Assembly (NCBI GenBank): GCA_001802375.1
Contig: MGXK01000137.1
Coordinates: forward strand, 417 to 56,574
Source of the DNA: Gammaproteobacteria bacterium RBG_16_51_14
GTDB lineage: Bacteria; Pseudomonadota; Gammaproteobacteria; Eutrophobiales; Eutrophobiaceae
Length of the DNA: 56,158 nt
Reading direction: 5' to 3'
Shown: piece after piece, positions 41,321 to 51,587 of the stretch
Numbering within the stretch: the first letter of the stretch is position 1
How the letters are laid out: every line of letters starts with the position of its first letter
The notes under the pieces: model-generated
Database searches by the model: none
Told to the model about the DNA's origin: nothing
What the model saw: the letters and a program-made list of their open reading frames with translations, nothing else
Made by a program: the position numbers and the translations under genes

Positions 41321-42892
41321 ATGACTGATATCCATTCTGAACGTATATTGATCCTTGATTTTGGATCACAATATACACAGCTTATCGCGCGTCGTGTCCG
41401 TGAGGCGCATGTCTACAGTGAAATCCATTCCTATGACATGGATAAGCAGGCCATCCGACGTTTCCGTCCCAACGCCATCATCCTGTCCGGTGGGCCGAAT
41501 TCAGTTACACAACTGAACGGGTTCAGGGCCCCCGATGTTGTCTTTGATCTGAACGTACCGGTTCTCGGCATCTGCTATGGCATGCAGACGATGGCGGAAC
41601 AGCTCGGTGGCAAGGTTGAAATAGCAAACCTGCGGGAATATGGCTATGCCCAGGTCAGGCTGCGGGGGCATTCTGTTCTGTTTGACAATATCCAGGATGA
41701 TACCAATACCGATGGACATGGTCTGCTCAATGTCTGGATGAGTCATGGCGACCGGGTTATTACCTTACCGGAAGGATTCAGGGTGATTGCCTCAAGCGAT
41801 AATGCAACCATTGCCGCTATGGCCGATGAGGAAAGGGGATTTTATGGGCTTCAGTTCCATCCGGAGGTGACTCATACCACGCAGGGAACACAGATTTTCA
41901 AACGCTTCCTGCATACCATTTCCGGATGCGGGGAATTATGGACCACTGAAAATATCGCCGGTGAGGCAATCAGGTCGATTCGTGAACAGCTTGGAACAGA
42001 TCAGGTCCTGCTGGCCCTGTCGGGGGGTGTCGATTCCTCCGTGGTCGCCACGCTTCTTCACGAAGCAATCGGAGACCAGCTCAGCTGTGTATTCGTTGAT
42101 AACGGTCTGTTACGGTTAAACGAAGGCGATCAGGTGATGGATACCTTTGCCAGGAACATGGGTATTCATGTTATCCGGATAGATGCCGAGGACCGGTTCT
42201 TGAGGGCGCTGGCAGGGATTAATAACCCCGAGGAAAAGCGCAAGGTCATCGGCCGGGAATTTATCCGGGTATTTGAAGAAGAGGCGACCCGACTCATGGA
42301 TATCCGGTGGCTGGCCCAGGGGACGATCTATCCGGATGTGATTGAATCCGCAGGGGCCAGCGCCGGCGCCCACGTCATCAAATCACACCACAACGTGGGC
42401 GGGTTGCCGGAGAACATGAAACTTTCATTAATCGAGCCACTGCGGGAATTATTCAAGGATGAAGTACGCGATCTGGGTATTCAACTGGGGCTGCCCAGGG
42501 AGATGGTTTTTCGCCATCCCTTTCCTGGTCCGGGTCTGGGTGTACGAATCCTTGGTGAGGTTCACAAGGAATATGCCGATATGCTGCGGCTGGCGGATAA
42601 TATTTTTATTGAAGCGCTCAGGCAACATGGCCTCTATGACAAGGTCAGCCAGGCCTTTGCAGTTTTTCTGCCGGTACGTAGCGTTGGTGTCATGGGGGAC
42701 TGCCGTAAATATGATTACGTGATCGCCCTGCGTGCCGTTGAGACCACTGATTTCATGACCGCGCACTGGGCGCAATTGCCCTATCCATTTCTGGAATCTG
42801 TTTCCAATCGTATTATTAACGAGATAGAAGGTATTTCACGTGTAACCTACGATATTTCCAGTAAACCACCGGCAACGATAGAGTGGGAATGA
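41321..42892 (+). CDS. guaA: GMP synthase (glutamine-hydrolysing)
   Basis: Converts XMP to GMP. The 523 aa begin with a class I glutamine amidotransferase domain: catalytic Cys in [15 protein letters not shown] (near residue 85), and His and Glu in [10 protein letters not shown] (near 179). The ATP-pyrophosphatase domain has the P-loop [10 protein letters not shown] (near 233), and the C-terminal dimerisation domain ends KPPATIEWE, the family terminus. It follows guaB directly. Confidence 0.98.
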   Translation: MTDIHSERILILDFGSQYTQLIARRVREAHVYSEIHSYDMDKQAIRRFRPNAIILSGGPNSVTQLNGFRAPDVVFDLNVPVLGICYGMQTMAEQLGGKVEIANLREYGYAQVRLRGHSVLFDNIQDDTNTDGHGLLNVWMSHGDRVITLPEGFRVIASSDNATIAAMADEERGFYGLQFHPEVTHTTQGTQIFKRFLHTISGCGELWTTENIAGEAIRSIREQLGTDQVLLALSGGVDSSVVATLLHEAIGDQLSCVFVDNGLLRLNEGDQVMDTFARNMGIHVIRIDAEDRFLRALAGINNPEEKRKVIGREFIRVFEEEATRLMDIRWLAQGTIYPDVIESAGASAGAHVIKSHHNVGGLPENMKLSLIEPLRELFKDEVRDLGIQLGLPREMVFRHPFPGPGLGVRILGEVHKEYADMLRLADNIFIEALRQHGLYDKVSQAFAVFLPVRSVGVMGDCRKYDYVIALRAVETTDFMTAHWAQLPYPFLESVSNRIINEIEGISRVTYDISSKPPATIEWE

Positions 42893-43926
<1,034 letters not shown>

Positions 43927-43928
43927 GA

Positions 43929-44444
43929 ATGAAACGTCTATTCTTTGCCCTCTGGCCTGATACCGATACACGTGAGCGAATATACGCGATATCCAGGATG
44001 TTGCCCAGAAAATGCGGACGGCTGGTGCCGATAAATAATTTACATACTACCCTGGTCTTTCTTGGCGATATTGATGCGCATGTCTGCCAGGATGTGCAAG
44101 ATACAACCTCTGAAATCAGGTCCCCTGCATTTTCCCTGCAACTGGACACGATCGGTAAATGGCCCGGCGCCAAAGTAATCTGGCTGGCCCCTTCATCCAT
44201 CCCGGAAGGACTCGCATCACTCGTGACAGGTCTCAACAAGGTAGCCAGCAACTGTGGCGTTGTTATTGAGAACAGACCCTACAGCTCCCACATTACCCTG
44301 GCCCGAAAGGCACATGGTCCTGCCCCTTATCCGGTTTTCACACCCTTTGTATGGAAGGTACAAGGCTTTTCCCTCGTGCAGTCAACTACCTTACCGGAAG
44401 GTGGGCGTTATGAGGTGATCCGGAACTGGTCTTGTGGTCAATGA
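43929..44444 (+). CDS. thpR: RNA 2',3'-cyclic phosphodiesterase
   Basis: 2H phosphoesterase also described as 2'-5' RNA ligase. The 171 aa carry the two HxT motifs that define the family: NNLHTTLVFLGD (near residue 40) and SSHITLARKA (near residue 122). The N-terminal KRLFFALWPD is also typical. Starts two bases after pncC and ends 83 bases before recA. Confidence 0.93.
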   Translation: MKRLFFALWPDTDTRERIYAISRMLPRKCGRLVPINNLHTTLVFLGDIDAHVCQDVQDTTSEIRSPAFSLQLDTIGKWPGAKVIWLAPSSIPEGLASLVTGLNKVASNCGVVIENRPYSSHITLARKAHGPAPYPVFTPFVWKVQGFSLVQSTTLPEGGRYEVIRNWSCGQ

Positions 44445-44527
44445 AGGTGGTCCCGGGCTGTATCAGGTCAGGCCGGATTGTGGGATAATCATTACTCCTA
44501 ATAATCAGAATTTGGGTGGAAATATCA

Positions 44528-45556
44528 ATGGACGAGAAAAAGAAACAGGCACTGGGTATCGCCCTGAGTCAGATTGAAAAGCAGTTTGGCAAGGGAGCTG
44601 TCATGCGCATGGGTGATGCCGGTGTCGTCAGGGATGTTGAATCCGTTTCAACAGGTTCACTGGGACTGGATATTGCGCTTGGTGTAGGTGGATTGCCGCG
44701 TGGACGTGTTGTGGAGATTTATGGGCCGGAATCGTCGGGCAAGACCACCCTGGCGCTGCATGTGGCAGCCGAGATACAGAAGGCGGGTGGAACCGCCGCT
44801 TTTGTGGATGCCGAGCACGCAATGGATCCCAATTATGCTGAAAAACTGGGTGTACAGATCGATGACCTGCTGGTTTCACAGCCGGATACCGGTGAGCAGG
44901 CACTGGAGATTACGGATATGCTGGTACGTTCCAGTGCGGTGGATCTGGTCATCATTGATTCCGTCGCTGCCTTGACTCCCAAGGCTGAGATCGAAGGGGA
45001 GATGGGGGACAGTCACATGGGTTTGCAGGCGCGCCTGATGTCACAGGCACTGCGAAAACTGGCTGCCAATATCAAACGTTCAAATACACTGGTGATCTTT
45101 ATTAACCAGATCCGTATGAAGATCGGTGTGGTGTTCGGTAATCCGGAAACAACAACCGGTGGTAATGCCCTGAAATTCTATGCCTCAATCAGGCTTGATA
45201 TCCGGCGTATAGGTTCTATCAAGAAGGGAGAAGAGGTTATCGGCAACGAGACCCGTGTGAAGGTTGTGAAAAATAAAGTGGCACCGCCATTCAAGGAAGC
45301 GGTATTCGATATTCTGTATGGTGAAGGGATATCAAGAGAAGGTGAGATTATCAATCTTGGTGCCAAACATGATCTGATTGAGAAAACCGGTGCCTGGTAC
45401 AGTTACAAGGGGGATCGAATCGGCCAGGGTAAGGATAATGTCCGGATCTTCCTCAAGGAACATCCGGATATCGCGAAAGAAATAGAAACAGCTGTTCGTG
45501 GCAAGGTATTGCCCGTGCCAGCCAGTTCTGAGGAAATTGTGGAGGTTGAAGTCTGA
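44528..45556 (+). CDS. recA: Recombinase A
   Basis: Strand-exchange ATPase and SOS coprotease, 342 aa from ATG 44528 (a GTG at 44516 is in frame but less likely). Walker A is [17 protein letters not shown] (near residue 65), Walker B is [11 protein letters not shown], and the L2 loop region contains [20 protein letters not shown]. The 83-base upstream gap shows no CTGT-N8-ACAG LexA box that I can find. recX overlaps its stop. Confidence 0.98.
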   Translation: MDEKKKQALGIALSQIEKQFGKGAVMRMGDAGVVRDVESVSTGSLGLDIALGVGGLPRGRVVEIYGPESSGKTTLALHVAAEIQKAGGTAAFVDAEHAMDPNYAEKLGVQIDDLLVSQPDTGEQALEITDMLVRSSAVDLVIIDSVAALTPKAEIEGEMGDSHMGLQARLMSQALRKLAANIKRSNTLVIFINQIRMKIGVVFGNPETTTGGNALKFYASIRLDIRRIGSIKKGEEVIGNETRVKVVKNKVAPPFKEAVFDILYGEGISREGEIINLGAKHDLIEKTGAWYSYKGDRIGQGKDNVRIFLKEHPDIAKEIETAVRGKVLPVPASSEEIVEVEV

Positions 45557-46005
45557 GCAAGCGTATCGCGGCGATACGTAAGTGTATTATTACCTTGCTT
45601 GCCAGGCGGGAACACAGTATCGGGGAACTGGAACGGAAACTGAGCGCGCGTGGACTTGAAGGTGAGGATGTGCATGCGGTGATTGACAAGCTCAGATCAG
45701 AAGGACTGCAAAGTGATGAGCGTTTCACAGAAGCCTTTGTTCATAGCCGTATTGATCGTGGCTATGGTCCACTCCGGATATCGCAGGAACTCAAGCAGCG
45801 TGGTATTTGCAATAACCTGATCTCCCGGTATTTGTATGCTGAAGAAAATGATTGGTGGCAACGTGCCGGTAAAATCCGGGAAAAGCGATTTGGCAAAGCG
45901 ATACCGGAAGATATTAAAGACCGGGCAAAGCAATCCCGATTCCTGCAATCGCGTGGGTTTGGTGGTGAACATATAAGGCAATTATTCAGGGCAGGTGATG
46001 AGTGA
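45553..46005 (+). CDS. recX: Regulatory protein RecX, probable CUG start
   Basis: Inhibitor of RecA filament growth. The frame begins after an in-frame TGA at 45547; before the TTG at 45595 the only plausible start is CTG 45553, which overlaps the recA stop as CTGA and has GGAGG (45541-45545) seven bases upstream. It yields 150 aa opening with [20 protein letters not shown]. Conserved RecX repeats include [20 protein letters not shown] and [17 protein letters not shown]. The stop overlaps the GTG of alaS. Confidence 0.88.
   Translation: MSKRIAAIRKCIITLLARREHSIGELERKLSARGLEGEDVHAVIDKLRSEGLQSDERFTEAFVHSRIDRGYGPLRISQELKQRGICNNLISRYLYAEENDWWQRAGKIREKRFGKAIPEDIKDRAKQSRFLQSRGFGGEHIRQLFRAGDE
45562..45578 (+). 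promoter_or_regulatory. Inverted repeat at recA-recX junction
   Basis: CGTATCG-CGG-CGATACG is a perfect 7-bp inverted repeat beginning six bases after the recA stop and lying in the first codons of recX. It has no T-run. In E. coli a terminator between recA and recX limits recX expression; this hairpin could attenuate or occlude recX translation in a similar way. Confidence 0.5.
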
Positions 46006-48608
46006 AATCAAGCAGTGAGATCCGTATATCCTTCCTTGATTATTTCCGGGACCGGGGACATGAAATTGTTCCCGGCAGCCCGCTGGTGCCGGCCAATGAT
46101 CCCACCCTCCTGTTTACCAATTCCGGTATGGTCCAGTTCAAGGAGGTTTTCCTGGGCCAGGATATACGTCCTTACAAACGCGCTGCATCATCACAGCGTT
46201 GTGTCCGGGCCGGTGGTAAACACAATGACCTGGAAAATGTCGGTTATACGGCGCGTCACCATACCTTTTTTGAGATGCTCGGAAATTTCAGTTTTGGTGA
46301 TTATTTCAAGAAGGAGGCGATTGGTTTTGCCTGGGAATACCTGACCGTTGTATTGCAGGTTCCCGTTTCACGATTATGGGTCACTGTCTATCAGGATGAT
46401 GATGAGGCGGCAGCTATCTGGCTTGATGAAATCGGTGTTCCTGCAGGGCGTTTCAGCCGGTGTGGGGACAAGGATAATTTCTGGTCCATGGGCGATATGG
46501 GGCCCTGTGGGCCATGCAGTGAAATTTTTTATGACCACGGTGATGAAATCGAAGGGGGTCCCCCGGGAAGTCCTGATCTGGCGGGTGATCGCTACATCGA
46601 AATCTGGAACCTGGTGTTTACACAATATAATCGTGATGCTGATGGCACGTTGCATCCCATTCCGCATCCATCGGTGGATACGGGCATGGGGCTGGAACGA
46701 ATTGCCGCTGTCCTGCAGGGGGTGCACAGCAATTACGAAATTGACATTTTCCGACACCTCATCGCCTCAATCCAGGAACTGGCAGGTACGGACGCTTCGG
46801 ACAAGATCTCCGCCAGGGTTGTGGCTGATCATATCCGTTCCTGTGCCTTTCTAATCGCCGATGGCGTTGTTCCATCCAATGAAGGACGGGGATATGTATT
46901 AAGGCGTATCGTTCGACGTGCCATCCGCCATGGCAATAAACTGGGATTCAGGGAACCTTTCTTCTACAAACTGGTTGATACCTTGATTGCTGAGATGGGG
47001 GCTGCCTATCCGGTATTGAGTCAGGCCAGGAACCATATCCAGAAGGTATTGCAGCGGGAAGAGGAACGTTTTGCAGAGACCCTGGAGCAGGGGTTGAAGG
47101 TGCTGGAGGGGGTCATTGCAGGGTTGACGGATACCCATATACCTGGACAGGAGGTATTCCGTCTTTATGATACCTACGGGTTCCCGGTTGATCTGACTGC
47201 CGATATTGCAAGGGAACGTAATCTGACCATGGACATGCATGGTTTTGACGATGCAATGTCAATACAGCGACAACGCGCTCGTGCTGCGGGTAAATTCGAT
47301 GCAAGTATCAGTGGTATAGCCAACATCGATCTGTGTACGGAGTTTAGCGGTTATGACAGTCTGGAGCAGATTTCCACCGTCATGGCGATTTATCAGGATG
47401 GTGAAAGCCGGCAGCGGCTCGAGACCGGTGAATCAGGGGGTATTCTCCTGGAGGCAACCCCATTTTACGCCGAATCCGGTGGCCAGGTGGGGGACCAGGG
47501 TACCCTGACAGGGGATGGTATCCTCTTTGAAGTCAGGGATACCCAGAAGCAGGGTAAGGCCTTTATCCACATCGGGGTGCTCAAGGAAGGGGCAATCACG
47601 GTCAATCAGGCGGTCACAGCCAGCGTCAACCATCATACCCGAAGCAATGCCATGCGCAATCATTCAGCTACGCACCTGCTGCATGCTGCCTTGCGTGAAA
47701 TACTTGGTAATCATGTGATACAAAAGGGTTCACTGGTGGCTCCGGATCGACTGCGTTTTGATTTTTCCCACTCCGAGCCTGTGTCAACAGATCAGATCCA
47801 GGAAATTGAACAACTGGTAAACAGCAAGATCATCGAAAACAGCAAGACACTGGTACGTGTCATGCCTCTGGAAGAGGCCATGCAGTCAGGAGCCATGTCA
47901 CTTTTTGGTGAAAAGTACGGCAAAATGGTCAGGGTATTGAGCATCGGGGATGATTTTTCAACCGAATTATGTGGCGGTACCCATGTCAGACGGACCGGTG
48001 ATATCGGTTTTTTCAAGATCATTGGCGAGACAGGGATAGCCGCCGGCGTGCGCCGGATAGAGGCGGTTACCGGTGCGAGTGCCTATGCCTGGGTCAGGGA
48101 GAACGACGAAAAACTGACACGTATTGTTCAGATGCTAAAGGCTGATCGGGATTCTGTCGATGACAAGTTGAGTCAACAGTTGGATAAATTGCGCAGGCTT
48201 GAGAAAGAGGTTGAACAACTCAAGGCAAAACTGGCCAGTCAGGCCGGCAGTGACATCGCCGGGCAGGCTACAGAAATCAATGGAATCAAGGTCATTGCAT
48301 GCATTCTGGATGGGGCTGACACAAAGGCATTGCGGGATACGGTTGATCAGTTGAAAAACAAGCTTGGAACCGCCGCCCTTGTCCTGGCCTCTGTGTCTGA
48401 TTCCAAAGTGAGTCTGGTGGCGGGAGTGACCAAAGACTGTACTGACAGGATCAAGGCGGGTGATCTGGTCAATTTCGTCGCCGGGCAGGTAGGGGGCAAA
48501 GGGGGGGGCAGGGCGGATATGGCACAGGCCGGGGGCAATGACCCTTCCGGACTGGAGTCAGCACTAGCCAGTGTGCCTGACTGGGTGCGCCGGCAATTGG
48601 CTGACTGA
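46002..48608 (+). CDS. alaS: Alanyl-tRNA synthetase
   Basis: Charges tRNA-Ala. GTG start at 46002 overlaps the recX stop as GTGA. The 868 aa contain the class II core ([33 protein letters not shown]), the editing domain zinc motifs [12 protein letters not shown] and [15 protein letters not shown] (near residues 550-670), and the C-Ala domain with [15 protein letters not shown]. Full length. Confidence 0.98.
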   Translation: MKSSSEIRISFLDYFRDRGHEIVPGSPLVPANDPTLLFTNSGMVQFKEVFLGQDIRPYKRAASSQRCVRAGGKHNDLENVGYTARHHTFFEMLGNFSFGDYFKKEAIGFAWEYLTVVLQVPVSRLWVTVYQDDDEAAAIWLDEIGVPAGRFSRCGDKDNFWSMGDMGPCGPCSEIFYDHGDEIEGGPPGSPDLAGDRYIEIWNLVFTQYNRDADGTLHPIPHPSVDTGMGLERIAAVLQGVHSNYEIDIFRHLIASIQELAGTDASDKISARVVADHIRSCAFLIADGVVPSNEGRGYVLRRIVRRAIRHGNKLGFREPFFYKLVDTLIAEMGAAYPVLSQARNHIQKVLQREEERFAETLEQGLKVLEGVIAGLTDTHIPGQEVFRLYDTYGFPVDLTADIARERNLTMDMHGFDDAMSIQRQRARAAGKFDASISGIANIDLCTEFSGYDSLEQISTVMAIYQDGESRQRLETGESGGILLEATPFYAESGGQVGDQGTLTGDGILFEVRDTQKQGKAFIHIGVLKEGAITVNQAVTASVNHHTRSNAMRNHSATHLLHAALREILGNHVIQKGSLVAPDRLRFDFSHSEPVSTDQIQEIEQLVNSKIIENSKTLVRVMPLEEAMQSGAMSLFGEKYGKMVRVLSIGDDFSTELCGGTHVRRTGDIGFFKIIGETGIAAGVRRIEAVTGASAYAWVRENDEKLTRIVQMLKADRDSVDDKLSQQLDKLRRLEKEVEQLKAKLASQAGSDIAGQATEINGIKVIACILDGADTKALRDTVDQLKNKLGTAALVLASVSDSKVSLVAGVTKDCTDRIKAGDLVNFVAGQVGGKGGGRADMAQAGGNDPSGLESALASVPDWVRRQLAD

Positions 48609-48673
48609 CACAAGACATTCCTATCTGCACAGGTTTCCGTTACAATCCTCCGCTTTTTACAGGGTTTAGGGCA

Positions 48674-49912
48674 ATGTCACTAATCGTGCAGAAATACGGT
48701 GGTACTTCGGTCGGCAGTATTGATCGCATTATGAATGTTGCCGACAGGGTCATAGCCACCCGTAAAGAAGGGCATGATATCGTCGTCGTCGTATCTGCGA
48801 TGAGTGGCGAGACTGACCGGTTACTGGATCTGGCGAAAGAAATTTCAGATCGACCATCTGGCAGGGAACTGGATGTGCTTTTATCCACTGGTGAACAAGT
48901 AACCATTGCCCTGCTGAGTATGGCCCTGGAAAAAAAAGGATTTTCAGCACTTTCCTATACAGGTGCCCAGGTATATATACGGACTGACAGTGTCTACAAT
49001 AAGGCACGGATTATCGATATTGATGGGGCCCGGGTGAACAAGGCGCTGCATGAGGGCAAGATTGTGGTTGTCGCCGGATTTCAGGGTAGTGATGAACATG
49101 GAAATATCACTACGCTGGGGCGCGGTGGTTCTGATACAACGGCAGTGGCCATGGCAGCGGCCCTGAAGGCGGATGAATGCCAGATTTATACCGATGTCGA
49201 TGGCGTCTATACGGCTGATCCGCGCATTGTTCCAGAGGCAAGATTGCTCACACGCATGACCTTTGAGGAAATGCTGGAACTGGCAAGTCTTGGCTCCAAA
49301 GTTTTGCAAATCCGGTCTGTGGAATTTGCCAGAAAATACAATGTTAAATTGCGTGTATTATCAGCTTTCACAAACAATCCGGGGACATTAATCACCGCTG
49401 AGGACGAAGAAAATATGGAACAGGCTTTAATTTCGGGGGTTACCTATAACCGTAATGAGGCAAAACTCACCATCGTCGGTGTCCCCGATAAACCGGGGAT
49501 CGCTTTTAAGATACTGGGGCCAATTGCAGATGCCAATATTGAAGTTGACATGATCGTCCAGAATGTAGGTGAGGATAACACGACGGATTTAACCTTTACG
49601 GTCAACCGCAATGATTTTGAAAATGCCCTGGATATTTTGAAAAATACCGCTGTCGAAATGGATGCAAGGGATGTTAAGGGTGATAAACGGATAGTCAAGA
49701 TTTCTGTTGTGGGAGTTGGTATGCGCTCACATGCAGGGATAGCGAGTGAGATGTTCAAGGCGTTGGCTGATGAAGGTATCAATATACAAATGATATCGAC
49801 CTCGGAAATCAAGATTTCGGTCGTTGTTGACGAAAAGTATCTTGAATTAGGCGTAAGAACATTACATTCGGCATTCGGGTTGGAGAATAATACATCCCCT
49901 GGCGGAGAGTAA
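48674..49912 (+). CDS. lysC: Aspartate kinase
   Basis: First step of the aspartate family pathway. The 412 aa have the kinase domain opening VQKYGGTSVGSIDRI, then GRGGSDTTAVAMAAAL near residue 155, and two C-terminal ACT domains (about 265-410: GVPDKPGIAFKILGPI and GMRSHAGIASEMFKALADEG), as in monofunctional feedback-regulated enzymes. The 65-base upstream gap is too short for a lysine riboswitch. Confidence 0.96.
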   Translation: MSLIVQKYGGTSVGSIDRIMNVADRVIATRKEGHDIVVVVSAMSGETDRLLDLAKEISDRPSGRELDVLLSTGEQVTIALLSMALEKKGFSALSYTGAQVYIRTDSVYNKARIIDIDGARVNKALHEGKIVVVAGFQGSDEHGNITTLGRGGSDTTAVAMAAALKADECQIYTDVDGVYTADPRIVPEARLLTRMTFEEMLELASLGSKVLQIRSVEFARKYNVKLRVLSAFTNNPGTLITAEDEENMEQALISGVTYNRNEAKLTIVGVPDKPGIAFKILGPIADANIEVDMIVQNVGEDNTTDLTFTVNRNDFENALDILKNTAVEMDARDVKGDKRIVKISVVGVGMRSHAGIASEMFKALADEGINIQMISTSEIKISVVVDEKYLELGVRTLHSAFGLENNTSPGGE

Positions 49913-49972
49913 TTACTGGCTGGATTCGTTCTTTTCTGGATTATAATTACAAATTACCGGGTCCGTTAAATC

Positions 49973-49999
49973 GGATGGACGGTAAGGAAGCATATAGGA
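49973..49999 (+). promoter_or_regulatory. GGA-rich csrA leader, probable CsrA autoregulatory sites
   Basis: Four GGA motifs lie within 27 bases before csrA (49973, 49977, 49986 and 49997), the last inside the AGGAG ribosome-binding site. The first overlaps a small stem TCCG-TTAAAT-CGGA. CsrA binds GGA in loops and represses its own translation in E. coli, so the arrangement suggests autoregulation. Confidence 0.55.
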
Positions 50000-50008
50000 G
50001 ATATTGAG

Positions 50009-50221
50009 ATGTTGATATTAACACGCAGGGTTGGCGAATCGTTGATGATTGGCGATGACGTTAATGTAACTGTTTTGGGGATCCGGGGGAACCAGGTACG
50101 GATCGGGGTAAATGCTCCCAGAGATATCGCTGTACACCGGGAGGAAATTTATGATCGCATCCAGCAGGAGAAAGGTGGCGGGAACGCGCCTGATGAGGAT
50201 CCTATCGAGACCGACGACTGA
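50009..50221 (+). CDS. csrA: Carbon storage regulator CsrA
   Basis: Small RNA-binding post-transcriptional regulator, 70 aa. Opens [20 protein letters not shown] and contains [19 protein letters not shown] with the conserved RNA-contacting Arg in the second strand. The extra C-terminal acidic tail ([12 protein letters not shown]) is longer than the E. coli version. Placed after alaS and lysC and before tRNA-Ser, as in related genomes. Confidence 0.97.
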   Translation: MLILTRRVGESLMIGDDVNVTVLGIRGNQVRIGVNAPRDIAVHREEIYDRIQQEKGGGNAPDEDPIETDD

Positions 50222-50249
50222 GAAATATTCAATCGAAACAAGTCTAAGG

Positions 50250-50271
50250 TATCTTATTATTCAATAAGATA
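50250..50271 (+). other. AT-rich hairpin downstream of csrA
   Basis: TATCTTATT-ATTC-AATAAGATA is a perfect 9-bp inverted repeat 29 bases after the csrA stop. No T-run follows and the stem is AT-only apart from one pair, so it is a weak terminator at best. The remaining spacer to the tRNA (50272-50441) shows nothing definite. Confidence 0.35.
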
Positions 50272-50441
50272 GAAAATTATAGCATGTGCATTTAATCACC
50301 AATGGGGATGATTTCAAACTTGTGCACCCTTGAAATAAGAGGGAAGCTGGCAGATCGCCTGTAACAGGGCATAGGGATGCCTGTGTGGATACCCAATAAC
50401 AAGCAAAATATCAGTTGCCAGTCAGCTATTGTCAGCATATC

Positions 50442-50532
50442 GGAGAGATGGCCGAGTGGTCGAAGGCGCTCCCCTGCTAAGGGAGTATGGGTTAAAAGCC
50501 CATCGAGGGTTCGAATCCCTCTCTCTCCGCCA
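50442..50532 (+). tRNA. tRNA-Ser (anticodon GCU)
   Basis: 91-base tRNA with encoded CCA. Acceptor stem GGAGAGA pairs with TCTCTCC, discriminator G. The anticodon loop CTGCTAA gives GCU. The long variable arm expected of tRNA-Ser lies around TATGGGTTAAAAGCCCATC. The T-loop is GGTTCGAATCC. It reads AGC/AGU codons. Gene order csrA, tRNA-Ser(GCU), tRNA-Arg(ACG) matches E. coli. Confidence 0.96.
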
Positions 50533-50571
50533 AATTTATCAGGACAGGTCGATGACCCGTCCTGATAAATT
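50533..50571 (+). terminator. Strong hairpin at the 3' end of tRNA-Ser
   Basis: AATTTATCAGGAC and GTCCTGATAAATT form a perfect 13-bp stem, enclosing a second stem GGTC-GAT-GACC after one mismatch. It starts one base after the CCA. There is no T-run, so it could guide tRNA 3' processing, terminate weakly or be part of the adjoining element. Confidence 0.5.
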
Positions 50572-50610
50572 GGACTTAGAAATCAGAAATCGAACCCGAG
50601 AAGAGGGTTT

Positions 50611-50697
50611 GACAAATTTGCCGGGAGCAAATTTGAACAGCCGTAGGCTGGCCCGTAAGGGCAAAATACAGGGATGTATTTTGTAATCCCTCTCTCT
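50611..50697. repeat. Four-hairpin module beside a tRNA 3'-end duplication
   Basis: Same order of hairpins as the cargo of the repeat at 13216-13292, with different stem sequences: AAATTTG/CAAATTT around CCGGGAG, then GAACA, CAGCC/GGCTG, CCC/GGG and AAAATAC/GTATTTT, ending GTAA. It is followed by AATCCCTCTCTCT (50685-50697), an exact copy of 13 bases of the tRNA-Ser 3' end (50514-50526). The module therefore lies between the tRNA end and its duplicate. Confidence 0.7.
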
Positions 50698-50715
50698 GCT
50701 ACATGATCAGACTTA

Positions 50716-50792
50716 GCGCCCGTAGCTCAGTTGGATAGAGTACCTGGCTACGAACCAGGGGGTCGGCGGTTCGAATCCGTCCGGGCGCGCCA
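50716..50792 (+). tRNA. tRNA-Arg (anticodon ACG)
   Basis: 77-base tRNA with encoded CCA. Acceptor stem GCGCCCG pairs with CGGGCGC, discriminator G. Anticodon stem CCTGG/CCAGG with loop CTACGAA gives ACG, the substrate for TadA (encoded at 42941). T-arm GGCGGTTCGAATCCGTC. It is the likely att target of the integrase remnant downstream. Confidence 0.96.
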
Positions 50793-50823
50793 TATTCCAC
50801 AAGGGATTAAGCGCATTCGACCT

Positions 50824-51081
50824 CTAATTCGCATAAGACACTGTAGCGTTTTTGTAGCCCGTTCGGTGTCCACTTCTGTACAATTCCTTTCCTTTGGACA
50901 TCTTCTCCGCATAAGCTGCTAGATGCTCGCTGGAGAGGTGTGCGTATCGTCTCACCATATCTGCACAACTCCAGCCACCGAGCTCTTGTAGCGCATGCAA
51001 GGGCGTCCCATTCTGTACATGCCAGCTTGCCCAAGTATGGCGGAGGTCATTTCTGCAGAGTCTTGATTCATGTCAATTCAT
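50824..51081 (-). pseudogene. Truncated tyrosine recombinase (phage-type integrase) C-terminus
   Basis: The minus strand encodes [20 protein letters not shown], then [20 protein letters not shown] and [19 protein letters not shown], ending SYAN. This is the C-terminal catalytic part of a tyrosine recombinase, with the HxxR-motif Arg in DLRHTW, the GGWS tryptophan and the nucleophile Tyr in RRYAHLS. The motif's first residue is Asn instead of His. Upstream of this the frame hits a TGA and no integrase-like sequence follows, so the N-terminal two thirds are missing. Its 3' end is 31 bases from tRNA-Arg, as expected for an integrated element. Confidence 0.85.
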
Positions 51082-51152
51082 CACAAACCGGATTTACTTA
51101 TCTTGCAATTGAATTATGTTCTATAGAAACAGGGTTCTATCAGGAAAGTAAG

Positions 51153-51338
51153 ATGGATTTACTAACAGTTCTTGTCATTCTCGCCTTATTTGTAACAATA
51201 GTCGTTGCGGGCATGGGTGTGTACTCAATGACTCAAGGTGTCGATAAGGCGGATAGACAGGTTAATCTCGCGCGAACTGGGACAGTGATTATTTCACTCT
51301 GGATTTTGGTTTTTACCTGCTATCTGCTTTACAAATAA
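51153..51338 (+). CDS. Small two-helix membrane protein, possibly HIG1-like
   Basis: 61 aa from ATG 51153, preceded by AGGAAAG. Two TM helices are clear: LTVLVILALFVTIVVAGMGV and TGTVIISLWILVFTCYLLY, joined by a short polar loop with YSMTQGVDKADRQVNLAR. This layout resembles the twin-TM HIG1_N-type proteins of Proteobacteria, where a GxxxMxxG element and R/N/R loop occur, but the match is by eye only. It stands between an integrase remnant and other small exported-protein genes. Confidence 0.65.
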   Translation: MDLLTVLVILALFVTIVVAGMGVYSMTQGVDKADRQVNLARTGTVIISLWILVFTCYLLYK

Positions 51339-51490
51339 CACTGAGAAAGGCATTTAACATTGCCCAGATAACTTTATGATGCACAAAGCAATAAAGACAT
51401 TCTGAGTAATCAATAGCTTGTCCTTACTATTGGTTAGATTATGCTCTATTCCTAGTGGGTTTTATTTTAACCAGAGGGTAATTTATAGAA

Positions 51491-51506
51491 TGTGATTGGT
51501 TTCACG
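51491..51506 (+). promoter_or_regulatory. CRP-like operator upstream of the lysine-rich protein gene
   Basis: TGTGA-TTGGTT-TCACG matches the CRP consensus TGTGA-N6-TCACA at nine of ten defined positions. It overlaps a second dyad, TTCAC-GTTATTT-GTGAA (51501-51517). It lies 82 bases before the ATG at 51588. No reliable -10 element was found. Confidence 0.4.
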
Positions 51507-51587
51507 TTATTTGTGAACATGAGATGATTGGCTTTGATTATACAATTCATGATCGAAGTTCAGGTTAAAACATTTGGAGTAAATAAC

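Noticed and set aside
48609-48673. Possible lysine riboswitch before lysC
   Set aside because: The gap is only 65 bases, far too short for the L-box aptamer.
50807-51034. 75-codon minus frame downstream of tRNA-Arg
   Set aside because: The integrase-like residues are in a different minus frame; this frame only overlaps it.
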